Assembly (NCBI RefSeq): GCF_026627445.1
Contig: NZ_JAPNLJ010000022.1
Coordinates: 38,790-102,789, forward strand
Direction: 5' to 3'
From: Streptomyces sp. H27-H1
GTDB lineage: Bacteria; Actinomycetota; Actinomycetes; Streptomycetales; Streptomycetaceae
DNA: 64,000 bases
Notes under the pieces: generated by a model
The model's input: only the letters and a program-made list of their open reading frames with translations
Databases searched by the model: none
Told to the model about the DNA's origin: nothing
Shown: one piece after another, positions 7,333-15,366 of the stretch
Numbering within the stretch: position 1 is the first letter of the stretch
Layout of the letters: every line of letters starts with the position of its first letter
Program-made: the position numbers and the translations under genes

Positions 7333-9333
7333 ATGATCATGGATCCCGATGCCAACTCCGGAAACTCCGAAGCTCCCGGAACCCCCGGAACCCCCGGAAC
7401 CCCCGGAACCCCCGGAACCCCCGGCGAGCCCGCCCCCGCTCCCCGCCGGCCCTCCCGCCGCACCGTCATCGCCGGCGCGGCCGCTGTCGCCGGAGCCGGC
7501 GGACTGGGCGTCGCCGTCACTTCCGCCCAGACCTCGCAGGCCGTCCCCGGCTCCGCCGTCGCCGAGTGGGACGCCTGCCTGACGATCGCCCGGGCCATCC
7601 TCGTACGGGACGAAGAGGACCAGCCACTCGTACCGCGCTACGCCGACATCCTGCTGAAGAACGGCCTGCCCCGCTCGCGCCGCCCCGCCAAGAAGGTGCT
7701 GGTCGTCGGCGCCGGGCCGGCCGGCCTGACCGCCGCCCACCTCCTGAGCCAGGCCGGCCACAAGGTCACCGTCATCGAGGCCAACGGCAACCGGGTAGGC
7801 GGCCGCATCAAGACCTTCCGCACCGGCGGCCACGAGGGCGCTGACCAGCCCTTCGCCGACCCGAAGCAGTACGCCGAGGCCGGCGCGATGCGCATCCCCG
7901 ACAGCCACCCGCTGGTCACCGGACTGATGGACAGCCTCGGCCTCGAGCGCCGCCGCTTCCACCTGGTCGACGTGGACGGAGCCGGCCGCCCCGCCTACCG
8001 GACCTGGATCTACGTCAACGGCATCCGCGTCCGCCGCGCCGACTACGGCCGCGCCCCCCAGACGGTCAACCGCTCCTTCGGCGTTCCGCAGGCGTACGAG
8101 TCCGTCCCCGCCTCGCAGATCGTCCGCGACGCCTTCGCCCCCGTGCGCCGGGAGATCGAGGGCAAGAAGGACAAGGAACTCGTCGAGGGCTGGGCACGGG
8201 TCATCCAGCGCTACGGCCACATGTCGATGTACCGCTTCCTGACGGAGGAGGCCAAGCTCGACGAGCGGACCATCGACCTGATCGGCACCGTCGAGAACCT
8301 CACCTCCCGCCTGCACCTCGCCTTCGTGCACAGCTTCATCGGGGCCTCGCTGATCAGCCCCGACACCGCGTTCTACGAACTGCCCGACGGCACCGCCACC
8401 CTGGCCGACGCGCTGTACGCCCGCGTCAAGGACCTCGTACGGCTCGACCGCCGCGCGACCCGCATCACCCACGGCGAGGACCGGGTCACCGTCGAAACCG
8501 TCTCCGAGGGCCGCGGCGGCAGCCCCGTACGGCGCGAGACCTTCACCGCCGACACCGCCATCATCACCGTCCCCTTCTCCGGGCTGCGCCACATCCCCAT
8601 CACCCCCGCGCTCTCGTACGGCAAGCGGCGCGCGGTCACCGAGCTGCACTACGACGCGGCCACCAAGGTGCTGCTCGAATTCAGCCTCCGCTGGTGGGAG
8701 TTCGACGAGGCCGACTGGAAGCGCGAGCTGGAGGCCGTACAGCCCGGCCTGTACCGGAAGTACCAGACGGGTCGGACCCCGGCGGACGGAAGCCTGCTGG
8801 GCGCACACCCCTCCGTACCCGACGGCCACATCTCCGCGGGCCAGCGCTCGCACTACGCCGCCAGCCGCGTGGTCACCCGCGACCAGCCCGAGGCGGCCGG
8901 CGTCATCGGCGGCGGCTCGGCCACCGACAACCCCAACCGCTTCATGTTCCAGCCCTCCTACCCCGTCCAAGGCAGCGCCGGGGGCGTCATCCTCGCCTCC
9001 TACAGCTGGTCGGACGACGCGCTGAAGTGGGACTCCCTGGACGACGAGGAGCGCTACCCGCGCGCCCTCGCCGGTGTCCAGGAGGTGTTCGGGCAGCGCA
9101 TCGAGGTGTTCTACACGGGAGTGGGCCGCACCCAGTCCTGGATGCGGGACCCCTACGCCTACGGCGAGGCGTCCGTACTGCTGCCCGGCCAGCACACCGA
9201 GCTCTTCCCCCACGTCCGCAAGGCCGAGGGCAACCTGCACTTCGCCGGATGCCACACCTCCATCAAGCCCGCGTGGATCGAGGGAGCCCTGGAATCCGCG
9301 GTGCGGACCGCCCTGGACGTGCACACGGCCTAG
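7333..9333 (+). CDS. Tat-exported flavin amine / L-amino-acid oxidase-like protein
   Basis: A 666-aa flavoenzyme of the amine-oxidase superfamily. The order is: a Gly-Thr-Pro repeat (residues ~16-33), a twin-arginine signal (PSRRTVIAGAAAVAGAGG), then the dinucleotide site VVGAGPAGLTAAHLL (~residue 121), the second-strand VIEANGNRVGGRI, and the late FAD motif FAGCHTS-KPAWIEGALESA. AEAGAMRIP and the long insertion are typical of bacterial L-amino-acid and L-glutamate oxidases, which release keto acid, ammonia and H2O2. Substrate is not assignable. ATG 7333 (or 7339) follows a weak AAGAG. The open frame upstream to 7267 is not supported. Confidence 0.88.
   Translation: MIMDPDANSGNSEAPGTPGTPGTPGTPGTPGEPAPAPRRPSRRTVIAGAAAVAGAGGLGVAVTSAQTSQAVPGSAVAEWDACLTIARAILVRDEEDQPLVPRYADILLKNGLPRSRRPAKKVLVVGAGPAGLTAAHLLSQAGHKVTVIEANGNRVGGRIKTFRTGGHEGADQPFADPKQYAEAGAMRIPDSHPLVTGLMDSLGLERRRFHLVDVDGAGRPAYRTWIYVNGIRVRRADYGRAPQTVNRSFGVPQAYESVPASQIVRDAFAPVRREIEGKKDKELVEGWARVIQRYGHMSMYRFLTEEAKLDERTIDLIGTVENLTSRLHLAFVHSFIGASLISPDTAFYELPDGTATLADALYARVKDLVRLDRRATRITHGEDRVTVETVSEGRGGSPVRRETFTADTAIITVPFSGLRHIPITPALSYGKRRAVTELHYDAATKVLLEFSLRWWEFDEADWKRELEAVQPGLYRKYQTGRTPADGSLLGAHPSVPDGHISAGQRSHYAASRVVTRDQPEAAGVIGGGSATDNPNRFMFQPSYPVQGSAGGVILASYSWSDDALKWDSLDDEERYPRALAGVQEVFGQRIEVFYTGVGRTQSWMRDPYAYGEASVLLPGQHTELFPHVRKAEGNLHFAGCHTSIKPAWIEGALESAVRTALDVHTA
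7378..7422 (+). repeat. Five perfect 9-bp repeats in the oxidase gene
   Basis: Five head-to-tail copies of GGAACCCCC encode a GTP-type tripeptide repeat just before the twin-arginine signal. The unit is a multiple of three, so copy-number change by slippage would keep the frame. Confidence 0.9.
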
Positions 9334-9401
9334 GCCAATACGCCTGGGGCGTGTCCGGTCGGCCATCTGACTGCCCTGTGCCCAGGCCGTTTTGACGGGG
9401 C

Positions 9402-9531
9402 ATGGGGCGGGATGATCCGAGTGATGCCGAGTGGGAACGGCTGCGCCCGTTCCTGCCGGTCGACGACTGGGATATTCGCCGCGCCATCAGACAAGCTCAA
9501 GCACGCCCGAGCCGTCGCCACCCGAGTCCGG
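9402..9531 (+). pseudogene. Deletion remnant of an IS5-family transposase
   Basis: ATG 9402 starts a typical IS5-family N-terminus (SDAEWERLRPFLPV). After ~25 residues it jumps, in a different frame from about 9487, to a C-terminal motif of the same family (DKLKHARAVATR), then decays. Almost the whole catalytic core is missing. This is the scar of an insertion sequence between the oxidase and the AraC gene, not a gene. Confidence 0.7.
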
Positions 9532-9669
9532 TGTGTCGATGTCAGGGCAGAACGTGCGTACCGACCGCCCCGCCGAGGTTGACCTGAATCCGCGCTGCCG
9601 GGACCCGTCCGGGCCCCCAGCATGGGCCGCAGCCTGCGGAAACGTCGCCTACGGACGGGACGAGCGACC

Positions 9670-10677
9670 ATGACAGCACTCCTCCAGCACGCCGTGTGCC
9701 CCGAAGGCACCTGGGACGTGGCCCTCGCCCGCCCCGGCCCCGCGCTCTCGCCCGGCGTGCGCCTCTACCGGGGCGTGCGCTTCGCGACCGGCGTGGTCCG
9801 CCGCCGGCTGGAGGTCCCCGGGCCCTGGGTCACGCTGGTCCTCGGCTTCGGCCCCCCGATGCGGCTCATCAGCCCGGGCCGGGTCCCGGGGGCCCCGGCG
9901 ACGGAGCTGCTCCTGGCCTCCTCGGTGTCGGGCCTGCAGACCCGGCCCACCATCGGGGAGCACGGCGGCCACCTCGCCGCCCTGGAGGTCGTCCTGACCC
10001 CGTACGCCGCGCACCGCCTGCTCGGCGTCGACATGGGTGCGCTGGCCAACCGCCACCTCGACCTCGCCGATGTGGCCGGGGTCCGGGCCGCCCGGCTCGG
10101 CGACGCGCTCGCGGAACTACCGGGCTGGCCGCAGCGGTTCGCCCTGCTCGACCGGGAGCTGGCCCGCTGGATGGAGGCCGGCCCGGAGCCCGCGCCGCCC
10201 CTGCTGTGGGCCTGGCGGCGGCTCGCCGAGTCCGGGGGCCTGCTGGCGGTGTCCCGGCTCGCGGCCGAAACGGGCTGGAGCGTACGGCAGTTGGAGAACC
10301 GCTTCAACGAACAGGCGGGGATGCCCCCCAAGGCCGTGGCCCGCGTCATGCGGTTGAACCGGGCGATGCGCATGCTCGCGGCCGGCTCTCTTTCCCCGGC
10401 CGAGGTCGCCATCGCCTGCGGATTCAGCGACCAGCCGCACCTGTGCCGCGACTTCAAGGTCATGACCGGGGCCACCCCGCGCGAGTTCTTCGCGGCCCGG
10501 CTCACCGGCCCCGGCGGACCGGCCGAACCACCCGTCGCCGACCGGATAGCGGGGCAGGTCACGAGCGCCCCCGCCGGGTCCCGGGGCGGGGCGAGTGCGT
10601 ATTCGTCCAAGACCGCGCGCCGTGCACCCCGCGAGGATCTTGTCGCAGCAGGGCGCAATCCGGCGCCGGGCACGTGA
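9670..10677 (+). CDS. AraC-family transcriptional regulator
   Basis: A 335-aa regulator with a C-terminal AraC double HTH at residues ~190-280: LAAETGWSVRQLENRFNEQAG for the first helix pair, then SPAEVAIACGFSDQPHLCRDFK and TPREFF for the second. The N-terminal half is a predicted cupin-like sensor (GVRLYRGVRF, GPWVTLVLGFG). Start ATG 9670 is the first sensible one. The ~50-residue tail is disordered. It lies 14 bp before a secreted-protein gene that it might control, but this is inference. Confidence 0.87.
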   Translation: MTALLQHAVCPEGTWDVALARPGPALSPGVRLYRGVRFATGVVRRRLEVPGPWVTLVLGFGPPMRLISPGRVPGAPATELLLASSVSGLQTRPTIGEHGGHLAALEVVLTPYAAHRLLGVDMGALANRHLDLADVAGVRAARLGDALAELPGWPQRFALLDRELARWMEAGPEPAPPLLWAWRRLAESGGLLAVSRLAAETGWSVRQLENRFNEQAGMPPKAVARVMRLNRAMRMLAAGSLSPAEVAIACGFSDQPHLCRDFKVMTGATPREFFAARLTGPGGPAEPPVADRIAGQVTSAPAGSRGGASAYSSKTARRAPREDLVAAGRNPAPGT

Positions 10678-10691
10678 GGAGACGCACCATC

Positions 10692-11084
10692 ATGTTCCGT
10701 ACCTCGAGCGACACCCCCAAGAAGTCCCGCACCGTCCGCAGGGCCCTCGTGCTGGCGGGCACGGCCGCCGCCGCGGTGGTGCTCATGGCCCCTTCGGCGG
10801 GCGCGGCCGGCAGTGTCGGGGGCGCGGGCTCCGCCACCTGGTACTCGAACGGTGACAAGATGACCGTCTGCGACCACGCCGCGGACGGCAAGTCCGTCGT
10901 GGCCGAGGCCTACGTGAACGGCAGCTGGCAGTACAAGTGGCACACCGGCGGCGCCGGCGGCTGCACCGACCGCTCCTACGGCAACCTGCCCGAGGGCTAC
11001 CAGTTCGACTTCCGCGTATGTCTGGGCAACAACTACACCGTCGACTGGAGCACCTGCGGCGGCTGGGCCCGCGCCACGGCCTGA
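10692..11084 (+). CDS. Small secreted protein of unknown function
   Basis: A 130-aa protein with a Sec signal (charged N-terminus, hydrophobic ALVLAGTAAAAVVLMAP, cleavage near AGA-AGS). The mature domain is ~95 aa and has four cysteines (VCDH, GGCTD, RVCLG, STCGG), probably two disulfides, and many aromatic residues (YVNGSWQYKWH). I do not recognise the fold; small extracellular proteins of this shape are common in streptomycetes. GAGGAG precedes ATG 10692 by about 10 nt. A strong hairpin follows the stop. Confidence 0.8.
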   Translation: MFRTSSDTPKKSRTVRRALVLAGTAAAAVVLMAPSAGAAGSVGGAGSATWYSNGDKMTVCDHAADGKSVVAEAYVNGSWQYKWHTGGAGGCTDRSYGNLPEGYQFDFRVCLGNNYTVDWSTCGGWARATA

Positions 11085-11098
11085 TCCGGGAGACCGCC

Positions 11099-11136
11099 CG
11101 TGAGGGGCGCCGGCCCGGCGGCCGGCGCCTCTCACG
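11099..11136 (+). terminator. Hairpin terminator after the secreted-protein gene
   Basis: Sixteen-base arms (CGTGAGGGGCGCCGGC and its near-perfect complement with one G-T pair) around a short GC loop lie 15 bp after the stop. Confidence 0.65.
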
Positions 11137-11241
11137 CGCCACCGGACCCGCTCAGCCGTGGGCGGTGCCGGTCACACAGGAGCGGCTGCCCTCTGGCTCT
11201 TGTCGTCGGACAAGTCCCAGGGGCCCGCCCCGGCGCCGCAG

Positions 11242-13194
11242 TCAGCTCTCGGCGAGCACGATCAGCCAGTCCTCCTCGCAGAACCGCACCCGCTGCCGCT
11301 TGTCGGGGTTGATCCGCACCCCGTAGTCGGGGCCGGTCGCGCTCCGCGCGCGCAGCCGGTAGCCGACGGCGCATTCCCGGCGCCGCCGCGCCGACTCGAC
11401 GGCGGTGGCGAACGAGACCTCCTGACCGGCCCGGACGTAGTCCGCGGCCGGCTTGAGATGGAACTCGTGGCCCTCCGCCGTGAACAACTCCTCGAAGACC
11501 TCGGCGAGATACGGGCTCTCCGAGATCTGGGTCATCAGCAGACTGATCAGTCTGCCGCTCACGATGAAGTCGGCGCCGCCCCGGGCCGGCGCGAGGAGCC
11601 GGTTGCCGTCGTCGGACATCTCGGTGGTGAGCGCGAGTTCCCGGTGTGCGGCGTCCCCGATGGCCCGCAGGTGCAGCAGGGTGACCAGTGTCCTGTCGTC
11701 CGCCCGCGCCTCCGGATCCGTCACCGGGGCGAGGAGGGGGAGGGGTGCGTCCGAGGCCGCGGCGGCCGGCTCCGTCTCACCGATCACGATCACCCCGTCG
11801 TACGAGGGAACGTCCAGCTTGGCCAGGGTGAGCGGGGCGGTGATGTCACCGTGGTGGAAAATGACTTCGAGCCGGGACCGCGCGGCCGTGACGGCCTGGG
11901 GGCCGTACCCGCCCGCGTACTCGCCCAGCGCCACGACGTCCAGGGTGGTTCCCGGGCTCACGTACTGGTCGAGCTGCTCGATGACGAGCGGCGCGCGGCG
12001 GTTCCAGCCGAGCAGGAGGAGCCGTTCGGCCTGGCAGGTCCTGGGGCCGGCCGTCACGATGGCGGCCTCCTCGACGTGGGAGGCCATGTCCACCCGTACG
12101 GCGGTGTCGTCGTCCCGGGAGATGACGACGATCCGGTCGGCCGGGCCGATCACCGCCCCCGGGTCCGGATTGAGGGTGACGCTCCCGTCGGCGTGCAGCA
12201 GGCCGACCGCCGAGGACGTGGCGAACGACAGCAGCGCCTCGCCGAACGTCCGCCCCACGAGGTCCTCGGCGGTGACCGGGTAGAACTCGTCGCCCTCGAA
12301 GTCCAGCAACTCCGAGTAGACGAGCGAGAGGCCGGGCTGCCGGGCCGTCTGAACGAGCAGCCGGGCGACGATGTCGTCGACGCACAGGACGTGTCCCGCG
12401 GGGCCTGCCGCCAGCTTGGCGGTCATGTGGTTGCGGGAGTCGCGGACGGCGGCGACCACCACCGCGTCCCCCGCTCCGGAGCCGGGGACGGCAGCGTCCA
12501 GGGCGAGCAGCGTCTTCACCACCTGCGCGTCACCGGTGTCCCCGGTGGGAGGCAGTACCAGCAGCGCCTTCGCGGTCCGCGGACTCACCCGGCACAGCTC
12601 GGTGGGGTCGGTGGTGCTCCCGTTGCGGCAGATGATCCGCGTTCTGCCGCTGCCGCTGTCGCGGACGCGGGTGGAGATCTCGTCCTCCATCCACACCTTG
12701 TCCTGCGGGGCGAGTACGGCGATGGCGGAGCGGCGCTGGTTCGCGTTGGCGGCCACCAGTTCCCCGATCACGGGGAAAACCTGGTCCGACCAGCCCAGTA
12801 CGACGGTGTGCCCCGTCTCCAGCACGGTGGAGTGACCGAGGCGCAGTGACATGATGCGCCGGTTGATGCCCGTGGTGATCAGACTGACCAGGGTCGACAC
12901 GAAGAGCAGCGCCACGAGCGCGAGCGATACGGAGGCCAGAACGTAGAGCGGGGAGCCGACCGCGCCCCCGATCTTCAGCGTCTGGCCGACGCTGACCCAC
13001 ACGGCGGTGAGCCGGCCGGACAGCGTGGCCGGAGCGGCCCGGTCGGACCAGACGAGGACCGCGCTCGCCGGAACGACGACGGCGAGGCAGGCCAGGGCGA
13101 GCCAGCCGATGAGGGCGGTCGTTCCCCCCGAGACGAGATGGTCGAAGCGGTACCGGAGACGGAGCCGGAGTGACGTCGTGTGCTGCTGCGCCAC
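11242..13194 (-). CDS. CASTOR/POLLUX-type ion channel protein with NAD-binding (RCK) domains
   Basis: A 650-aa protein with two N-terminal membrane helices (ALIGWLALACLAVVVPASAVL, and VLASVSLALVALLFVSTLVSL) flanking a channel-like loop. It continues as tandem Rossmann/RCK domains starting at HTVVLGWSDQVFPVI. The order and the LGHSTVLETGHTVVLGW motif match bacterial relatives of plant CASTOR/POLLUX, which conduct K+ or Ca2+ across membranes. GTG 13194 has GGGAG 8 nt upstream and is preferred to the longer frame to 13257. It is a single gene, transcribed leftward. Ion specificity is unknown. Confidence 0.85.
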   Translation of the reverse strand: MAQQHTTSLRLRLRYRFDHLVSGGTTALIGWLALACLAVVVPASAVLVWSDRAAPATLSGRLTAVWVSVGQTLKIGGAVGSPLYVLASVSLALVALLFVSTLVSLITTGINRRIMSLRLGHSTVLETGHTVVLGWSDQVFPVIGELVAANANQRRSAIAVLAPQDKVWMEDEISTRVRDSGSGRTRIICRNGSTTDPTELCRVSPRTAKALLVLPPTGDTGDAQVVKTLLALDAAVPGSGAGDAVVVAAVRDSRNHMTAKLAAGPAGHVLCVDDIVARLLVQTARQPGLSLVYSELLDFEGDEFYPVTAEDLVGRTFGEALLSFATSSAVGLLHADGSVTLNPDPGAVIGPADRIVVISRDDDTAVRVDMASHVEEAAIVTAGPRTCQAERLLLLGWNRRAPLVIEQLDQYVSPGTTLDVVALGEYAGGYGPQAVTAARSRLEVIFHHGDITAPLTLAKLDVPSYDGVIVIGETEPAAAASDAPLPLLAPVTDPEARADDRTLVTLLHLRAIGDAAHRELALTTEMSDDGNRLLAPARGGADFIVSGRLISLLMTQISESPYLAEVFEELFTAEGHEFHLKPAADYVRAGQEVSFATAVESARRRRECAVGYRLRARSATGPDYGVRINPDKRQRVRFCEEDWLIVLAES

Positions 13195-13418
13195 AGCAAG
13201 CTCCCGTACATGAGTCGAGGCGCCGGTCGGAGTGGCTGCCCGCCACACCGGAATCACCCTAGGCGGATTTCCGCCGCCGCCCCCGCGAACTCCACCGACC
13301 TCACTCAGAGGTATGAACGCGCGGGACCTCGGGCGCTGTTATCTGTTCGGTCACCAGTTCAACGCCGCGACCCGAGGGGTGACACGCGGGTCGTCCGAGC
13401 GGTTTGCGCCGGCGCCGG

Positions 13419-14849
13419 TCAGCCGTGGGCGGCGTGCAGTTCGTCGGTGGAGTGGTGGTGGCTGTGCCGCCACCCCGCCCCGGCGCGGCGGGCCCCGCGC
13501 AGGTGTGGGTGCCCGGGGGTCAGCCCGGTGTGTTCGTGCTCGTGTACGTGGCCCCGGCCCGCCACCGCCACCACGTCCGCCACCGCTACCACCGCCGTGT
13601 CGCCCGGCTGCCCGGCCCCGGCCGGCCACAGGTGCGCGGCGAGGGCCGCGGCCGCGAGCGCGATCGAGCCGAGGGCCGCCGTCGCCCACCCGAGCCCGGC
13701 CCGCGCGCCGACCCAGCCCGCCAGTGGATAGGTCAGCAGCCAGGCGGCGTGCGACAGGGAGAACTGGGCGGCGAACACCGCGGTACGGTCCCGTTCCGGC
13801 GCGGCCCGCCGGATCACCCGGCCGGCCGGTGTGAGCACCATCGAGCAGGCCGCCCCGAACACCGCCCACGTGCCGAGCAGCGCGGGCCAGCGCCAACCGC
13901 CGCCGTGCGCCGAGGTGATGGCGCCGAGGGCGCCGAAGGCGGCGGGGAGCAGCAGGGCGCCGGCCAGCATCACCCGCCGGTCCGGACGCTTGTCCAGGAC
14001 CCGCGGCAGTGCCAGGGCCACGATCAGGGACCCGGCTCCGTACGCGCCGAGGGCCAGGGCGACCGACTCGGCGGACAGCCCCAGGAACTCTCGCACGTAC
14101 ACGACGGAGTTGACCGTCACCACCGCTCCGGCGGCCGCCACCGCGAGGTTCATCGCCAGCAGGGACCGCAGGGGAGGGGAGCTGAGGAACAGGAGCGTCC
14201 CCGCGGTGGCCTTGGCGTACGCGCCCGCCCTGCCCGCGCCGGATGCCCCGGCGCCGCCGGAGCCCGCGCCCCGCTCGGACGGTGCGGGCAGGACGGCGGA
14301 CACCACGAGCGCGCAGGAGGCGAGGAAGCCCGCCGCCGTACCGACGAACAACCGGTCGTAGCCGACCACCGACAGCAGCGCGGCCGCGAGCGCGGGACTG
14401 AGGAGGCTCTCCAGGTCGTATGCGAGCCGCGAAAGGGACAGCGCCCGCGTGTAGTCGCGCTCCTGCGGCAGGACGTCGGGAACGAGGGCCTGGAAGGCCG
14501 GAGTGAACGCGGCCGAGGCGGCCTGCAGCAGGAAGATCAGGACGTAGACCTGCCACACCTGGCTCACGAACGGCAGGCAGAGCGCGACCCCCGCCCGGAC
14601 CAGGTCGGAGCCGGCCAGCAGGGTCCGGCGCGGCAGCCGGTCGGCCACCGCCGCGATCGCCGGGGCGATGACGACGTAGGCCACCATCTTGATCGCGAGC
14701 GCCGTACCGAGCACCGAACCGGCGCCGGCGCCCGCGAGATCGTAGGCGAGCAGTCCGAGGGCCACGGTGGCCAGGCCCGTACCGACCAGGGCGACGACCT
14801 GGGCGCCGAACAGGCGGCGGTAGGTGCGGTCGCGCAGCACGCTCGGCAT
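13419..14849 (-). CDS. MFS exporter with histidine-rich tail, probable metal efflux
   Basis: A 476-aa MFS permease of the 12-helix kind; the signature loop after helix 2 is AVADRLPRRTLL. The last ~46 residues are soluble and hold 12 histidines (HVHEHEH, GHPH, HSHHH, ELHAAHG), resembling the metal-binding tails of NreB-type nickel exporters. It is divergent from an ArsR/SmtB repressor with a metal site, so I infer efflux of Ni, Co or Zn. ATG 14849 has AGAGGAG 4 nt upstream. The open frame further upstream crosses the promoter region. It could instead be a drug pump with a fortuitous tail. Confidence 0.85.
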   Translation of the reverse strand: MPSVLRDRTYRRLFGAQVVALVGTGLATVALGLLAYDLAGAGAGSVLGTALAIKMVAYVVIAPAIAAVADRLPRRTLLAGSDLVRAGVALCLPFVSQVWQVYVLIFLLQAASAAFTPAFQALVPDVLPQERDYTRALSLSRLAYDLESLLSPALAAALLSVVGYDRLFVGTAAGFLASCALVVSAVLPAPSERGAGSGGAGASGAGRAGAYAKATAGTLLFLSSPPLRSLLAMNLAVAAAGAVVTVNSVVYVREFLGLSAESVALALGAYGAGSLIVALALPRVLDKRPDRRVMLAGALLLPAAFGALGAITSAHGGGWRWPALLGTWAVFGAACSMVLTPAGRVIRRAAPERDRTAVFAAQFSLSHAAWLLTYPLAGWVGARAGLGWATAALGSIALAAAALAAHLWPAGAGQPGDTAVVAVADVVAVAGRGHVHEHEHTGLTPGHPHLRGARRAGAGWRHSHHHSTDELHAAHG

Positions 14850-14889
14850 GCGGCTCCTCTGCGGGCGGGGCGGTGGACGGCGCTTCCAA

Positions 14890-14907
14890 TGTATACACGT
14901 ATGCACA
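14890..14907. promoter_or_regulatory. Candidate operator between the MFS pump and the ArsR gene
   Basis: The imperfect palindrome TGTATACACGTATGCACA (12 of 18 positions symmetric) is the AT-richest part of the 131-bp divergent spacer. Its place and size fit an ArsR/SmtB operator. Binding is inferred. Confidence 0.45.
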
Positions 14908-14980
14908 CCTGCGCACATGATGATCGGATTGCGGACCCGCCCTCACCCTGAGCCGCCCCGGAGCGACCTACCCTGGGGGC

Positions 14981-15340
14981 ATGCCTGCTCGCGAACCCCA
15001 GCCACCTGCACCCGATGCGCACCTACGGGACCCCGACAGGGCGCGTCTCGCCGAGGCGACCGAGGTCTTCGCGATGCTCTCGGACGTCACCCGGCTGCAC
15101 CTCCTGTGGCTGCTCGCCCAGGAGGAGTCGGACGTCGGCTCGCTGGCCGAGCGCTGCGCCGCGTCGAGGACCGCGGTGAGCCAGCACCTGGCGAAACTAC
15201 GGCTGGCGGGCCTGGTCGACACCCGCCGCGAAGGCCGGCGCATCCACTACAGCCTGCGCGACGGCCACCTGCGCCGCCTCGTCCTGGAGGCCCTCAGTCA
15301 CGCCGACCACCGAGTCAGCGGCACGGCCCCGCACAGCTGA
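14981..15340 (+). CDS. ArsR/SmtB-family metal-sensing repressor
   Basis: A 119-aa winged-helix repressor. The HTH is SLAERCAASRTAVSQHLAKLRLAGLV, and the wing is REGRRIHYSL. The C-terminal helix carries D-G-H, ten residues, then H-A-D-H. This is exactly the DxHx10HxxH alpha-5 metal site of SmtB/CzrA/NmtR-type sensors of Zn, Co or Ni. The Cys-type ArsR alpha-3 site is absent. It is divergent from the His-tailed MFS exporter, so metal binding probably releases both promoters. ATG 14981 follows CTGGGGGC. The gene ends 27 bp from the convergent MpaB-like gene. Confidence 0.9.
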   Translation: MPAREPQPPAPDAHLRDPDRARLAEATEVFAMLSDVTRLHLLWLLAQEESDVGSLAERCAASRTAVSQHLAKLRLAGLVDTRREGRRIHYSLRDGHLRRLVLEALSHADHRVSGTAPHS

Positions 15341-15366
15341 CTCCCGTGGCCACGCGTCCGGCCCCC

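Noticed and set aside
13419..14951. Long plus-strand ORF over the MFS gene
   Set aside because: It is an Arg/Gly-rich shadow. The minus frame has membrane helices and a ribosome site.
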